Shown here one piece after another: positions 44,789 through 54,578 of a DNA stretch of 64,000 nucleotides. Under the pieces are notes generated by a model. It was not told the DNA's origin. It worked only from the letters and a program-made list of their open reading frames with translations, and searched no databases. A program made the position numbers and the translations under genes. Source of the DNA: Rhodoferax sp. PAMC 29310. Lineage in GTDB: Bacteria > Pseudomonadota > Gammaproteobacteria > Burkholderiales > Burkholderiaceae_C. The stretch's first letter is position 1. Each line of letters begins with the position of its first letter. The stretch is taken from assembly GCF_017948265.1 (NCBI RefSeq), contig NZ_CP072852.1:2232001-2296000 (forward strand). Direction: 5' to 3'.

Positions 44789-45520
44789 CTATACATTGAA
44801 TAGCGACGTTTTCTGCAAACTCACCAGCTCCCCAATGCCCTTTTCAGCCAACATCAGCAGCGCGTCCATTTCAGCGCGCGTGAAGGCAAGTCCTTCGGCT
44901 GTACCCTGGACTTCAATGAAATGCCCTGCCCCAGTCATGACCACGTTCATGTCGGTGTCGCATTCAGAGTCTTCGGTGTAGGCCAGGTCAAGCAGGGGCG
45001 TGCCCTGAACAATGCCCACCGAGATGGCTGCGACATGGTCCCTGATTGGGTTCGCCGTCAGTTTTCCTTGTGCCAGCAAGCCGGTCACCGCGTCTTGCGC
45101 CGCCACAAAAGCGCCAGTGATGGCTGCGGTTCGGGTGCCACCGTCGGCCTGTATCACATCGCAGTCCAGATGGATCGTTCGCTCGCCAAGCAAGGTTAAG
45201 TCAAATACAGCGCGCAAGGAGCGGCCAATGAGGCGCTGAATCTCTTGTGTGCGTCCACTTTGCTTGCCACGCGCGGCCTCCCGGTCATTGCGAGTGTGTG
45301 TGGCTCGCGGCAACATGCCGTATTCCGCCGTGACCCATCCCTCACCGCTGCCCTTTTTATGACTGGGCACTTTCTCCGCCACTGACGCGGTACACAGCAC
45401 CTTCGTTTGACCGAACTCAATTAGCACGGATCCCTCGGCATGCATGGTGTAGCGGCGGGTGATGGTTACTTTGCGCAGGGCATCGGTAGCCCGCGAGTCC
45501 GCTCTCAAAAATTCAGTCAT
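44789..45520 (-). CDS. rph: RNase PH
   Basis: This 243-residue phosphorolytic 3'-5' exoribonuclease trims tRNA 3' ends. Family motifs seen are [13 protein letters not shown] at the N-terminus, [68 protein letters not shown] and [17 protein letters not shown]. Start 45520 ([11 protein letters not shown]) and full length fit the family. It heads the minus-strand rph-rdgB-hemW group and follows the PP2C gene by 38 bp. Confidence 0.95.
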   Translation of the reverse strand: MTEFLRADSRATDALRKVTITRRYTMHAEGSVLIEFGQTKVLCTASVAEKVPSHKKGSGEGWVTAEYGMLPRATHTRNDREAARGKQSGRTQEIQRLIGRSLRAVFDLTLLGERTIHLDCDVIQADGGTRTAAITGAFVAAQDAVTGLLAQGKLTANPIRDHVAAISVGIVQGTPLLDLAYTEDSECDTDMNVVMTGAGHFIEVQGTAEGLAFTRAEMDALLMLAEKGIGELVSLQKTSLFNV

Positions 45521-45558
45521 GGATAGATTTCAGTCAAAAACAGGCCCCAGCCGAGGCG

Positions 45559-46473
45559 TCAACCTCTTTTGGCGGCAGAACGACGAATTGCCTCGTTGAT
45601 TTCGGAAATAGAGCGCTCAATCGCGGCATCGTCCAGGTCATCCATGTCCGAATCTGGGTAGCCTAATTGGACCGTGGAAGCAAAAACACCATTGCTGATA
45701 CTGTCAGTTGACACACGGTCATCCGTCAAGGCCGCGTCGTCGGGTGTCTCCCATTCAAACGCAATCGCAGTCACGTTGTCGCTGGTCGCCCCGCCCACGC
45801 GCAGGGCCTTCTCAACCAAGTCGGGGACCGACTCGCCCACCGCTTTGTGTCCCAAGTGATAAACGATGTCATCCTCGCTGAGTCCGTCCCACAGCCCGTC
45901 GGAACACAGCATCACCTTGTCACCTTGCTGCAGAACAAAGGGGCCCGCGATTTCGATCACTGGACTGGCAGGAGATCCAAGGCAGGTGAACAGCACATTG
46001 CGATTGACGCTGTTGCTCATCTTGAGCATGGGCGGTGCCATATGTTGTTGCTCGCGGTATGAATGGTCCCGCGTACGACTCATCAACTCGTCCTGACGTA
46101 CGTGGTACAGGCGGGAATCACCACAATGCATCCAGGTGACCGTGCCTTCTTGAACCAATGCAACCACCACTGTCGTACGGGGCATGTCAGACATCCCCTT
46201 CTCGACGGCATACCGCAGTATTTGACGGTGTGCCGTTAGTGCGGCGGAGTCCAGAAACGCGGCCACATCTTCGACGACCGGTTGTGCCTCCCGTTGAAAC
46301 AGGCTGGAAATGGTTTGAATGGCCAGCTGGGCTGCGACCTCACCTTGCGGATGCCCGCCCATACCATCAGCCAACAAAAAGATGGCCGAAGATCGCGTGT
46401 AGCAATAACCCATGCGATCCTCGTTTTTTTGCCGACCGCCTTTGCGGCTGACTTGGAACACCGAGAACTTCAT
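45559..46473 (-). CDS. PP2C-type protein serine/threonine phosphatase
   Basis: This 304-residue PPM-family phosphatase has metal-binding motifs LLADGMGGHPQGEVAA near residue 35, MHCGDSRLYHVR, LCSDGLWDGLSEDD and GATSDNVTAIAFEW. The C-terminal 60 residues are acidic and probably flexible. It overlaps the upstream kinase by 4 bp, so the pair is translationally coupled. It should reverse that kinase's phosphorylation in the cytoplasm. Confidence 0.9.
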   Translation of the reverse strand: MKFSVFQVSRKGGRQKNEDRMGYCYTRSSAIFLLADGMGGHPQGEVAAQLAIQTISSLFQREAQPVVEDVAAFLDSAALTAHRQILRYAVEKGMSDMPRTTVVVALVQEGTVTWMHCGDSRLYHVRQDELMSRTRDHSYREQQHMAPPMLKMSNSVNRNVLFTCLGSPASPVIEIAGPFVLQQGDKVMLCSDGLWDGLSEDDIVYHLGHKAVGESVPDLVEKALRVGGATSDNVTAIAFEWETPDDAALTDDRVSTDSISNGVFASTVQLGYPDSDMDDLDDAAIERSISEINEAIRRSAAKRG

Positions 46474-47477
46474 TTATCCTTTCCTCCCAAGCCAGTGGCT
46501 TTCTGAACGTTCTTTCGGGTGTCAGACACGATGGTGTCAAACTGCAAGCGCATTTTTTCAGCGACGCTGAGTTTGGTGTAGCGACGCTCGCCTTCTCGAC
46601 CCAACTCTTTCTGCAGCGAAAAAACCGATTGAGGGCGTGACAGAGGATCAATGGACATGCACCACTCGACCACCTCGATTAAATTGTCTGAATAAGTCCC
46701 CCGCAACCGGGCCAAGGCAACCGCAATTCGGTCGTTTTCAAGTCGCTGCGGCGCCTCGTTCGGCGGGAAACCCTGCATACAGGCGTAAATGCACGCACCA
46801 ATTGCGTAGATGTCAGTCCAAGGACCCATGGACGCGTCTCGCCGGTACATTTCGGGCGCCGCAAAGCCAGGGGTGTACATCGGGCGGATGAAATTACCTT
46901 CTTTACTCAGCACTTCACGCGCCGCGCCAAAGTCAATCAGAACTGATTTATTGTCGTCTGTGATGAAAATATTGGCGGGCTTGATGTCCAGATGCAGCAT
47001 CTTGTGCTGATGAACAATTCGCAGCCCTCTCAAGATTTCGTCAAACAGGGAAAGAATGGTCGACTCCCTGAAAACTTTGGCCTGCTTGAGGTCGCGCGCA
47101 GTAATGATGAAGTCCTGAAGCGAAGCGCCCTCCAAATAGTTCATCACCATGTAAACGGTTTCGTTTTCTCTGAAAAAGTTCATCACGCTGACCACCGAGG
47201 GGTGCGAGATCTGGGCCAGTGAACGGCCTTCTTCAAAGAAACTCTTGAGCCCCAGGCGATACAGGGAAAGCTTCTCAGGTTGAACCTGAGGACAAAGCTC
47301 ACCAGGTGCCCGACTGGCCAACGAGGATGGCAAGTACTCTTTGATTGCTACCTGCTGCCCTTCGGCATCCACCGCCAAATAAACAACGCCGAACCCGCCG
47401 GCGGCCACTTTTCTCAATACACGGTACCCCCCAAGAGAGGTATCTGGGGGAAGCGAGGCAGGTTTGACCTTGGACAT
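46470..47477 (-). CDS. Hanks-type serine/threonine protein kinase
   Basis: This 335-residue soluble kinase has the glycine loop AAGGFGVVY, the lysine in VAIKEYL, the catalytic loop LHLDIKPANIF, DFG (LIDFGAAREV) and the APE-equivalent (TPGFAAPEMYRR). The catalytic loop is HLD rather than HRD, so it is a non-RD kinase. No transmembrane or PASTA domain is seen, unlike PknB. The start at 47477 (MSKVKPASLP) is uncertain; a GTG at 47492 is possible. Partner is the PP2C gene that overlaps its stop. Confidence 0.9.
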   Translation of the reverse strand: MSKVKPASLPPDTSLGGYRVLRKVAAGGFGVVYLAVDAEGQQVAIKEYLPSSLASRAPGELCPQVQPEKLSLYRLGLKSFFEEGRSLAQISHPSVVSVMNFFRENETVYMVMNYLEGASLQDFIITARDLKQAKVFRESTILSLFDEILRGLRIVHQHKMLHLDIKPANIFITDDNKSVLIDFGAAREVLSKEGNFIRPMYTPGFAAPEMYRRDASMGPWTDIYAIGACIYACMQGFPPNEAPQRLENDRIAVALARLRGTYSDNLIEVVEWCMSIDPLSRPQSVFSLQKELGREGERRYTKLSVAEKMRLQFDTIVSDTRKNVQKATGLGGKDK

Positions 47478-47554
47478 ATTTTTCGGTTGCACATAGACCT
47501 ATATTGCTTGAACCCGGTTATTCTCAAGCTCATTCCATTGATCAAAGAGTAGCG

Positions 47555-48472
47555 ATGCCAGTTTACAGCATGACTGGCTATGCCAGTGCACAGCACAGCA
47601 CAGCCAGTTCGGGTTCCGACACCGATGCCAAAGCCAGCGCAACCAGTCGGCTGGGTTTGGAAATCCGGTCCGTCAACAGCCGGTTTTTGGACCTTTCCTT
47701 CAAACTGCCTGAAGAACTTCGACAGCACGAGCCAGCGCTTCGCGAGCAGTTGGTGCGCCAACTCAAACGGGGAAAAGTGGAGGTGCGGGCCGCCATTGAG
47801 AGCGGCGGTCAGAGCGTGGTGTCTGACCCATCTTCCCGCTTGCTCCAACGCCTCAACGCACTCCAAGACTCTGTCAGAGTCTGGCTTCCAGAAGCCGGGC
47901 CTTTGAGCGTCGCGGACGTACTGCGCCTGTCGTCGAATGAGTCCGCAGGCTCAAAGGGCTGGGAAGAGCATATTCTTCCACTTGCCCAAACAGCGGTTGA
48001 CGCACTTATTTCCGCACGAGAACGCGAGGGTTCGAGGCTGGCGGTGATGCTCATGGACCGAATCTCTCAACTTCGCGCTCTTGCGGCGAAGTCAGTACCC
48101 CTGATTCCTCAACTGGTGGCACAGCAACGGCAACGGTTTCTGGACCGCTGGCAAGAGGCCATGGCACTGACCAACGGTGCGACATTGCCGGAAGCCGCGC
48201 GAGACCGCGCACTGGCAGAAGCCACTGCATTTGCCATTCGCATTGATGTGGCAGAGGAGATCACGCGCATCGACTCTCACTTGGATGAACTGGAACGGCT
48301 GATCACAAAAGGCGGCGAAATCGGGAAACGCCTTGATTTCCTGATTCAGGAACTGCACCGTGAGGCCAACACCATGGGCTCCAAGTCTGCCGCGCTTGAA
48401 TTGACGCATATTTCAGTCGATATGAAGGTTTTGATCGAGCAAATGAGGGAACAGGTGCAAAACATAGAATAA
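47555..48472 (+). CDS. yicC: YicC-family endoribonuclease
   Basis: This 305-residue protein has the YicC N-terminal motif YSMTGYASA, EIRSVNSRFLDLSFKLPEEL and the C-terminal DUF1732 signature LDFLIQELHREANTMGSKSA. YicC proteins are now known to cut RNA. The start at 47555 (MPVYSMTGY) has AGAGTAGC before it. It lies upstream of gmk, as is usual. The 77-bp gap to the divergent kinase gene should hold both promoters. Confidence 0.93.
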   Translation: MPVYSMTGYASAQHSTASSGSDTDAKASATSRLGLEIRSVNSRFLDLSFKLPEELRQHEPALREQLVRQLKRGKVEVRAAIESGGQSVVSDPSSRLLQRLNALQDSVRVWLPEAGPLSVADVLRLSSNESAGSKGWEEHILPLAQTAVDALISAREREGSRLAVMLMDRISQLRALAAKSVPLIPQLVAQQRQRFLDRWQEAMALTNGATLPEAARDRALAEATAFAIRIDVAEEITRIDSHLDELERLITKGGEIGKRLDFLIQELHREANTMGSKSAALELTHISVDMKVLIEQMREQVQNIE

Positions 48473-48505
48473 GGGGTTCTCGACAACCACTGCACTTTTC
48501 CTCAA

Positions 48506-49126
48506 ATGGACTATCCCGGAAACCTATTCGTCGTCGCAGCCCCTAGTGGCGCTGGCAAATCAAGCTTGGTCAAGGCATTGCTTGAACTCGACTCGCACAT
48601 ACAGCTCTCCGTTTCCCACACGACCCGCGCGCCGCGCGGTCAAGAGAAACACGGACGAGATTACTTCTTTGTGTCGGAGCAGGAATTCGACGCCATGGTC
48701 AAGGCTGATGCCTTCGCGGAATGGGCAAACGTTCACAGCCACCGATACGGCACTTCGAAAAAGGCGATCCAAGATCGCATGGAACAGGGCGCTGATGTAA
48801 TACTTGAAATTGACTTTCAAGGCGCAGTGCAGATCAAACACATCTTTGCCAATGCCATCAGCGTGTTCATTCTCCCGCCAAGCTGGGATGAGTTGCGCTC
48901 TCGGCTGGAACGCCGCGGCGAAGATGCAGGCGCAGTGATTGAATTGCGTATGAAAAACGCAGCCATTGAGGTTGCTCAAGTCAGTAAATTTGACTTCGTT
49001 ATAATCAACGAGTTATTTGACCGTGCGCTTTTTGACTTAAAAGCAATCGTTCATTCTCAACGGCTTAAATTCTCTGCGCAGCGCCGCGCCAGAGCAGAGA
49101 CATTCACCGCATTGCACATCCCCTGA
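48506..49126 (+). CDS. gmk: Guanylate kinase
   Basis: This 206-residue enzyme phosphorylates GMP to GDP. The P-loop is [12 protein letters not shown] (residues 12-23), and the GMP-binding segment is [22 protein letters not shown], followed by [11 protein letters not shown]. Length and start fit the family. It is co-directional with yicC (33 bp before) and rpoZ (29 bp after), linking nucleotide supply to ppGpp control. Confidence 0.97.
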   Translation: MDYPGNLFVVAAPSGAGKSSLVKALLELDSHIQLSVSHTTRAPRGQEKHGRDYFFVSEQEFDAMVKADAFAEWANVHSHRYGTSKKAIQDRMEQGADVILEIDFQGAVQIKHIFANAISVFILPPSWDELRSRLERRGEDAGAVIELRMKNAAIEVAQVSKFDFVIINELFDRALFDLKAIVHSQRLKFSAQRRARAETFTALHIP

Positions 49127-49155
49127 GTGCGCCCCTGGTTTTTTTGGAGACTTTC

Positions 49156-49359
49156 ATGGCTCGTATTACTGTAGAAGACTGCCTTCAGCAGATTCCCAAC
49201 CGCTTTCAACTGGTACTTGCCGCCACTTACCGGGCACGCATGCTCAGCCAAGGGCACACCGCCAAGGTCGAGAGCAAAAACAAACCAGCTGTGACTGCGC
49301 TGCGAGAAATTGCCGCTGGCAAGGTTGGATTGGAAATGCTGAAAAAAGTCCCCCTCTAA
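49156..49359 (+). CDS. rpoZ: RNA polymerase omega subunit
   Basis: This 67-residue subunit begins [20 protein letters not shown] and has the omega core [17 protein letters not shown]. The start at 49156 is supported by TTTGGAGACTTTC. Omega helps assemble RNA polymerase and forms part of a ppGpp site, in keeping with spoT downstream. A terminator follows. Confidence 0.97.
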   Translation: MARITVEDCLQQIPNRFQLVLAATYRARMLSQGHTAKVESKNKPAVTALREIAAGKVGLEMLKKVPL

Positions 49360-49378
49360 CAGTCCCAACTGTAAAAAG

Positions 49379-49402
49379 AGCACCTTCCGAGGTGCTTTTT
49401 TT
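49379..49402 (+). terminator. Rho-independent terminator after rpoZ
   Basis: AGCACCT, loop TCCG and AGGTGCT, followed by a T-run. It probably gives partial termination before spoT. Confidence 0.88.
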
Positions 49403-49445
49403 ATTGGCAAACAGCAAAACCGGATCATCACGCTATATTCGAACC

Positions 49446-51722
49446 ATGGGCAAAGCACTTCAACACCAATCCGCCGAACCCGCATCAGGTGGAGCAGTTC
49501 GGCACTCTGTCGTGACGCCAAACCCGGCCGCAGCGAATGCAGAAGCCGCAAGTTTTGCGGGCTTGACAGCCCTCCTTGACTACCTGTCTCCCGTGGATTT
49601 AGAGCAAGTTCGACTTGCCTATCGTTTTGCTGACGAGGCCCACCTAGGGCAACTTAGGAACAGTGGCGAACCCTACATCACCCACCCCATTGCGGTGGCC
49701 GTGCAATGCGCCGAATGGAAACTCGATGCGCAAGCGCTCATGGCCGCACTACTGCACGACGCCATGGAGGACTGCAGTATCACCAAAGCTGAGTTGATCG
49801 AGCATTTTGGATCTCCCGTGGCTGAATTGGTGGATGGTTTGACGAAGCTGGACAAACTTCACTTCAACACGCGCGAAGAGAATCAGGCAGAGTCGTTTCG
49901 CAAAATGCTGTTGGCCATGGCCCGCGACGTGCGGGTGATTTTGATCAAACTGGCTGATCGTACCCACAATATGCGCACCCTCTCGGCATCGCCCCGAGCC
50001 AAATGGGGGCGGATTGCCTCGGAAACACTTGATATTTACGCTCCGATTGCACACAGACTGGGCCTGAATCAAACCTATCGAGAATTGCAGGATTTGGCTT
50101 TCTGCCATCTTCGCCCGTGGCGACACGCCATCCTCTCCAAAGCCGTAGCCAAAGCCCGTAGTCGGCGCCGGGACCTGATCCACAAGGTGCAAGCAGAACT
50201 TGAAGCCGCGTTTACGACTTTTGGAATGTCGGTAAAAATTGCAGGTCGCGAAAAAACCCTGCACTCTATCTACACCAAGATGGACGAAAAAAACTTGAGC
50301 TTTGCCCAAGTGACCGATATTTATGGATTCCGAGTCATCGTTCCAGAAATCATTGACTGCTACACCGCACTGGGCTTGTTGCATCAAATGTACAAGCCCG
50401 TCCCCGGAAAATTCAAGGACCATATCGCCCTCGGCAAGCTCAATGGCTATCAATCTCTTCACACCACGCTGGTTGGACCTTCTGGTGTCAATGTTGAGTT
50501 CCAGATGCGGACCGAGGCGATGCATATCGTTGCCGAGTCTGGTGTGGCGGCTCATTGGCTGTACAAAGTCAACAACCCACAAGATGCCTCTAGTGCAGAG
50601 CGGTTGGGGTCTAAGTGGCTTCAGTCGCTGCTCGATATTCAACACGAAACCCGTGATGCCGCCGAATTTTGGGACCACGTCAAAGTCGACCTGTTCCCTG
50701 ACGCCGTCTACGTCCTGACGCCAAAGAGTCAGGTTCTGGCTCTGCCCAGGGGTGCCACTGTTGTTGATTTCGCTTATGCGATTCACAGCGATGTTGGCGA
50801 TCGAACACTGGGGGCTCGGATCAATGGGGAGCAAGTTCCACTGCGTACCGAACTGCGCAATGGCGATGTGATTGAAATTGACACAGCCCCGGTATCCACA
50901 CCCAATCCTACTTGGCTCAGCTTTGTTCGCACTGCCAGGGCTCGCTCCAAAATTCGACATCACCTGAAGACTTTGGCGCAGGCTGAATCGGAGGCGCTGG
51001 GCGAAAAAATGCTATCTCAGGCGCTTCGTGCCGAAGGCATCAAAAAGTTGCCGGACGAGTCTCCAGAATATGCAGGGATTTGGGACCGGCTTCTCCGGTT
51101 TAGCGGCAACAAGACTCGTGCCGAGCTATTAACGGATATTGGGCTGGGAAAACGAATCGCAGGCATCGTCGCCAAACGACTACTAACCTTGCTGGCCGAC
51201 AACGGAGAGCGCCCAGATGCCCTGTTGCTAAGTCGCGAACGCTTTACAGCACACGACTCAATTTCCCAAGGCAGCGTTGTGCTCGATGGAAGTGAAAGTG
51301 CATCGGTTCAGTTTGCGCGCTGCTGTCGGCCGATTCCCGGGGACAGCATCGTCGGCTATCTGGGTCGTGGAGAAGGTCTGATGGTGCACGCCCATGACTG
51401 CAGTGTCGCAAGAAAACTGCTTCACAAAGACAGTGAAAGGTTCATCGGCGTGGAGTGGTCAGATGAGCCGATGCGTGCATTCGAGACAGGCGTGAGAGTC
51501 ACGGTGATCAACGGCAAAGGCGTGTTGGCCCGAGTCGCCGCCGCAGTCGCCGCATCCGAGGCAGACATCACGCACATCACCATGGAAGACGAGTCAACCC
51601 ATGAAGCTTCTGACTTGCGCTTTGTAATCTCTGTTCACAATCTGGCCCAGTTGGAGGTGGCGCTTCGCAACCTCAGGCGCACACCCTCAGTCCTCAAGGC
51701 ACAACGGGCGAAAATTACCTAG
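49446..51722 (+). CDS. spoT: Bifunctional (p)ppGpp synthetase/hydrolase (SpoT/Rel)
   Basis: This 758-residue stringent-response enzyme has an N-terminal HD hydrolase domain (H80, LLHDAMEDC with H104-D105), a RelA/SpoT synthetase domain (GREKTLHSIYTKM, DIYGFRVIV, YQSLHTTLVGP), TGS (VYVLTPKSQVLALPRGATVVDFAY) and a C-terminal ACT domain. The HD motif is intact, so it should both make and break ppGpp. Start ATG 49446 is likely; the open frame begins at 49392, inside the terminator. It follows gmk-rpoZ as in other Burkholderiales. Confidence 0.95.
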   Translation: MGKALQHQSAEPASGGAVRHSVVTPNPAAANAEAASFAGLTALLDYLSPVDLEQVRLAYRFADEAHLGQLRNSGEPYITHPIAVAVQCAEWKLDAQALMAALLHDAMEDCSITKAELIEHFGSPVAELVDGLTKLDKLHFNTREENQAESFRKMLLAMARDVRVILIKLADRTHNMRTLSASPRAKWGRIASETLDIYAPIAHRLGLNQTYRELQDLAFCHLRPWRHAILSKAVAKARSRRRDLIHKVQAELEAAFTTFGMSVKIAGREKTLHSIYTKMDEKNLSFAQVTDIYGFRVIVPEIIDCYTALGLLHQMYKPVPGKFKDHIALGKLNGYQSLHTTLVGPSGVNVEFQMRTEAMHIVAESGVAAHWLYKVNNPQDASSAERLGSKWLQSLLDIQHETRDAAEFWDHVKVDLFPDAVYVLTPKSQVLALPRGATVVDFAYAIHSDVGDRTLGARINGEQVPLRTELRNGDVIEIDTAPVSTPNPTWLSFVRTARARSKIRHHLKTLAQAESEALGEKMLSQALRAEGIKKLPDESPEYAGIWDRLLRFSGNKTRAELLTDIGLGKRIAGIVAKRLLTLLADNGERPDALLLSRERFTAHDSISQGSVVLDGSESASVQFARCCRPIPGDSIVGYLGRGEGLMVHAHDCSVARKLLHKDSERFIGVEWSDEPMRAFETGVRVTVINGKGVLARVAAAVAASEADITHITMEDESTHEASDLRFVISVHNLAQLEVALRNLRRTPSVLKAQRAKIT

Positions 51723-51736
51723 CTGGTGACTGAATC

Positions 51737-52288
51737 TCAGGAAGAGGGGTAGTCAACGCTGACGACCTCGATTTCAACAACGCCAACAGGGGTGACAAGT
51801 TGAAGCACGTCACCTTGCCGATTTTTCAACAGCGTTCTGGCAATTGGGGAGACCCAACTGACCTGTCCTTGAGCACTATCAGCTTCATCAATCCCCAAAA
51901 TGGTAACAGTCCGCTCGAGTTCATCACCCTGAAGGTAGGTCACTGTGGCACCAAAAAATATTTGCTCAGCCCCGTAATGAAGTGCCGGGTTGATCACCTC
52001 CATGACCTCCAGGCGTTTGGTCAGGAATCGAATTCGCCGGTCAATTTCACGCAGTCGCTTTTTCCCGTAGATATAGTCACCATTTTCTGAGCGATCTCCA
52101 TTGCTGGCAGCCCAGTAGACAGCCTCCACCACACGGGGGCGCTGGTTGTCGATGAGGTCAAGCAACTCCACCCGAATACGGGCGTGGCCTGTTGGCGTGA
52201 TGTAATTTTTGGCGCCAGCGGGAATGGCAGGTAGGCGCAGCTCATCGTCTTCGTCGCCGTCGCGCTCCTTTGTGAATGATTTATTCAT
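51737..52288 (-). CDS. greB: Transcription elongation factor GreB
   Basis: This 183-residue cleavage factor rescues backtracked RNA polymerase. It has an N-terminal extension before ITPTGHARIRVELLDLID, the coiled-coil tip with acidic residues (NGDRSENGDYIYGKKR) and the C-terminal FKBP-like domain (GATVTYLQGDELERTVTI, VSWVSPIARTLL). The start at 52288 (MNKSFTKERDGDED) is preferred. It converges on spoT. Confidence 0.93.
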   Translation of the reverse strand: MNKSFTKERDGDEDDELRLPAIPAGAKNYITPTGHARIRVELLDLIDNQRPRVVEAVYWAASNGDRSENGDYIYGKKRLREIDRRIRFLTKRLEVMEVINPALHYGAEQIFFGATVTYLQGDELERTVTILGIDEADSAQGQVSWVSPIARTLLKNRQGDVLQLVTPVGVVEIEVVSVDYPSS

Positions 52289-52397
52289 TCTCGTATTGTC
52301 TTTGGAGTTCAAGAAACGGCACAAACCATTTTTTTTGCTCCCAGAAGCGCAAATGAAAGCAGTTGCTCGTCGCTGAGATCAATCCAGGAAGGACAAA

Positions 52398-52431
52398 AGA
52401 AAAAGGGTCTGCATTTTTCAATGCAGACCCT
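52398..52431 (-). terminator. Rho-independent terminator of the tRNA pair
   Basis: The arms agggtctgcat (52404-52414) and atgcagaccct (52421-52431) flank a 6-nt loop. On the minus strand the stem is followed by a T-run (aaaa on plus). Confidence 0.85.
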
Positions 52432-52439
52432 TGTCTTTT

Positions 52440-52516
52440 TGGTGCGGCTGGCAGGAATTGAACCCACGACCCCTTGGTTCGTAGCCAAGTACTCTATCCA
52501 ACTGAGCTACAGCCGC
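52440..52516 (-). tRNA. tRNA-Arg (anticodon ACG), CCA encoded
   Basis: Minus-strand gene with acceptor stem GCGGCTG pairing with CAGCCGC, D-arm AGCTCAGTTGGATAGAG, anticodon loop CTACGAA with ACG, T-loop TTCAATT and CCA at 52440-52442. Confidence 0.95.
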
Positions 52517-52542
52517 CTAGAAATAAATTATAACACTGAATT

Positions 52543-52619
52543 TGGTAGGGCGTGAGTGACTTGAACACTCGACCAAAGGATTATGAGTCCTCTGCTCTAA
52601 CCAACTGAGCTAACGCCCC
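52543..52619 (-). tRNA. tRNA with CAT anticodon (elongator Met most likely)
   Basis: Minus-strand gene. The acceptor stem GGGGCGT pairs with ACGCCCT (one G-T), D-arm AGCTCAGTTGGTTAGAG, anticodon loop CTCATAA, variable loop TTGGTCG and T-loop TTCAAGT, CCA at 52543-52545. The anticodon CAT could also be tRNA-Ile2 (lysidine-modified); the variable loop resembles that type somewhat. Confidence 0.88.
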
Positions 52620-52642
52620 AACCGAGGTTTGATTGTAATGGC

Positions 52643-53647
52643 CTATTTGTGGTGGCTCAGCGCATTGCTAACCAATTTTGAGGTGATGTCCACAATTTGA
52701 ATCATTCGGTCATACGCCATGCGGGTTGGCCCAATCACGCCCAGCGTGCCCACGACTCGGCCATCAACTTCGTAAGGTGAACTGACAATGGACAGATCTT
52801 CAAATGGAACGACCTGACTCTCGCCTCCAATGAAAATACGAACGCCTTCCGCTTGGCCCGCCACTTCCAGCAATCGCATCAATTGAGCTTTTTGCTCAAA
52901 AAGCTCAAACGCACGCCGAAGATGCCCCATGTCATGAGAAAAATCTGTCACCGACAACAAATTCCTCTCACCCGAGATCACAACGTCGTCTTGGGTATCC
53001 GAAATAGCTTCTGAACTCACCGCAACGGCAGCCTGCATCAAGCTGGCAATTTCCGAGCGAAGCGACTCAACTTCATTCTTCAATCGCTCCCGCACCTGCT
53101 CGATGGCGAGCCCAACATAGTTGGTATTCAAATAGTTGGCGGCCTCTACCAACTGAGACTGCGAATAATCGACCGCCGTAAAAATGACTCGGTTTTGAAC
53201 ATCACCCTCCGGGGACACGATGATGACCAGCATTCGACGCTCGGACAGCCTTAAGAACTCAATATGCCGAAAAACCGACGAGCGCCGAGGGGCGACAACC
53301 ACCCCCACAAACTGGGAGAGACTTGATAGCAAGTTGGCCGCGTTTGACAACACTTTTTGCGGCTGATCGGGCGCCAAGCTGTGCAGTCCGTATTGACCTT
53401 GCTTGACCGTTAACATCGTATCGACGAATAACCGATATCCACGTGCAGTTGGAATGCGCCCCGCTGACGTATGGGGGCTGACGATTAGCCCGAGCTCCTC
53501 AAGGTCGGACATGACATTGCGGATGGTGGCTGGGGACAACTCCAAGCCAGACGCCTTGGACAGCGTGCGTGATCCCACCGGCTGGCCATCGGCAATATAG
53601 CGCTCAACCAGCGCTTTCAACAACAACTTGGCACGGTCATCCAGCAT
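52643..53647 (-). CDS. hrcA: Heat-inducible transcription repressor HrcA
   Basis: This 334-residue repressor has an N-terminal winged HTH ([44 protein letters not shown]) with the conserved [20 protein letters not shown], then the GAF-like and inserted dimerisation domains. HrcA binds CIRCE at groE/dnaK operons when folded by GroEL. No CIRCE is visible here. It is divergent from nadK with only 25 bp between starts. Confidence 0.95.
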   Translation of the reverse strand: MLDDRAKLLLKALVERYIADGQPVGSRTLSKASGLELSPATIRNVMSDLEELGLIVSPHTSAGRIPTARGYRLFVDTMLTVKQGQYGLHSLAPDQPQKVLSNAANLLSSLSQFVGVVVAPRRSSVFRHIEFLRLSERRMLVIIVSPEGDVQNRVIFTAVDYSQSQLVEAANYLNTNYVGLAIEQVRERLKNEVESLRSEIASLMQAAVAVSSEAISDTQDDVVISGERNLLSVTDFSHDMGHLRRAFELFEQKAQLMRLLEVAGQAEGVRIFIGGESQVVPFEDLSIVSSPYEVDGRVVGTLGVIGPTRMAYDRMIQIVDITSKLVSNALSHHK

Positions 53648-53672
53648 GAAGTCATTTTAGTGATGTAATTTG

Positions 53673-54578
53673 ATGATGAACTCGAATTTCAGGCAAGTTG
53701 CCCTAATCGGCAAATACCAAACGTTATCGTCTGGTGCTACCGGGGCTTCGTCTCGCCAAGCACTGGAAGATATTGCACACTTCCTGCATTCCAAAGGCTG
53801 CGAGGTCGTGTTCGAACACGACACCGCCCGCAATATGGGCATCTCTGGTTACCCCACAATGAGTGTGGCGACCATTGGCACCCAATGTGATTTGGGTCTG
53901 GTTGTGGGTGGCGACGGCACGATGTTGGCCATTGGACGCCAGCTGGCCTGTTTTGGCGTCCCCCTCATTGGGGTGAATCAAGGACGCCTTGGGTTCATCA
54001 CAGATATTCGGTTTGATGGCTTTGCAGCGACTCTAGGTCCCATGCTTCAGGGAGAGTTTGAGGAAGAGCATCGAAGCTTGATTCATGGCAAGGTCGTCCG
54101 AGATGGACACAGTGTTTTTGACGCACTGGCGATGAATGACGTTGTAATCAATCGTGGCGCCACATCGGGCATGGTTGAGTTGCGCGTTGAGGTGGATGGC
54201 CATTTTGTTGCCAATCAGCGAGCGGACGGACTCATCATCGCCACGCCGACGGGATCCACGGCTTACTCACTATCAGCCGGCGGCCCGTTGCTACACCCGT
54301 CCATCCCTGGTTGGGTGCTTGCCCCCATAGCGCCGCACACGCTGTCGAATCGCCCTATCGTTATTTCAAATGCCACAGAAATTGCGATAGAAATGGTAGC
54401 TGGTCGTGATGCTGGCGCAAGCTTTGACATGCAGTCCATCGCATCATTGATGCAAGGTGACCGTATTGTGATCAAGCGGTCGGAGCATTCTGTTCGCTTT
54501 CTTCACCCGAAGGGTTGGTCGTACTTTGACACCTTGCGTCAAAAACTGCATTGGAATGAAGGAGTGACTGCACCGTGA
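53673..54578 (+). CDS. nadK: NAD kinase
   Basis: This 301-residue enzyme makes NADP. The active-site GGDGTML ([15 protein letters not shown]), NDVVINRG and the substrate loop [24 protein letters not shown] are conserved. Start 53673 or 53676. The downstream recN GTG start overlaps its stop by 4 bp, so the two are translationally coupled. Confidence 0.96.
   Translation: MMNSNFRQVALIGKYQTLSSGATGASSRQALEDIAHFLHSKGCEVVFEHDTARNMGISGYPTMSVATIGTQCDLGLVVGGDGTMLAIGRQLACFGVPLIGVNQGRLGFITDIRFDGFAATLGPMLQGEFEEEHRSLIHGKVVRDGHSVFDALAMNDVVINRGATSGMVELRVEVDGHFVANQRADGLIIATPTGSTAYSLSAGGPLLHPSIPGWVLAPIAPHTLSNRPIVISNATEIAIEMVAGRDAGASFDMQSIASLMQGDRIVIKRSEHSVRFLHPKGWSYFDTLRQKLHWNEGVTAP

Noticed and set aside
49749..50963. 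404-codon minus-strand open frame inside spoT
   Set aside because: Shadow of spoT, whose HD and synthetase domains are intact in the plus strand.
53648..53672. CIRCE operator between hrcA and nadK
   Set aside because: The 25-bp gap does not contain TTAGCACTC-N9-GAGTGCTAA or a near match.
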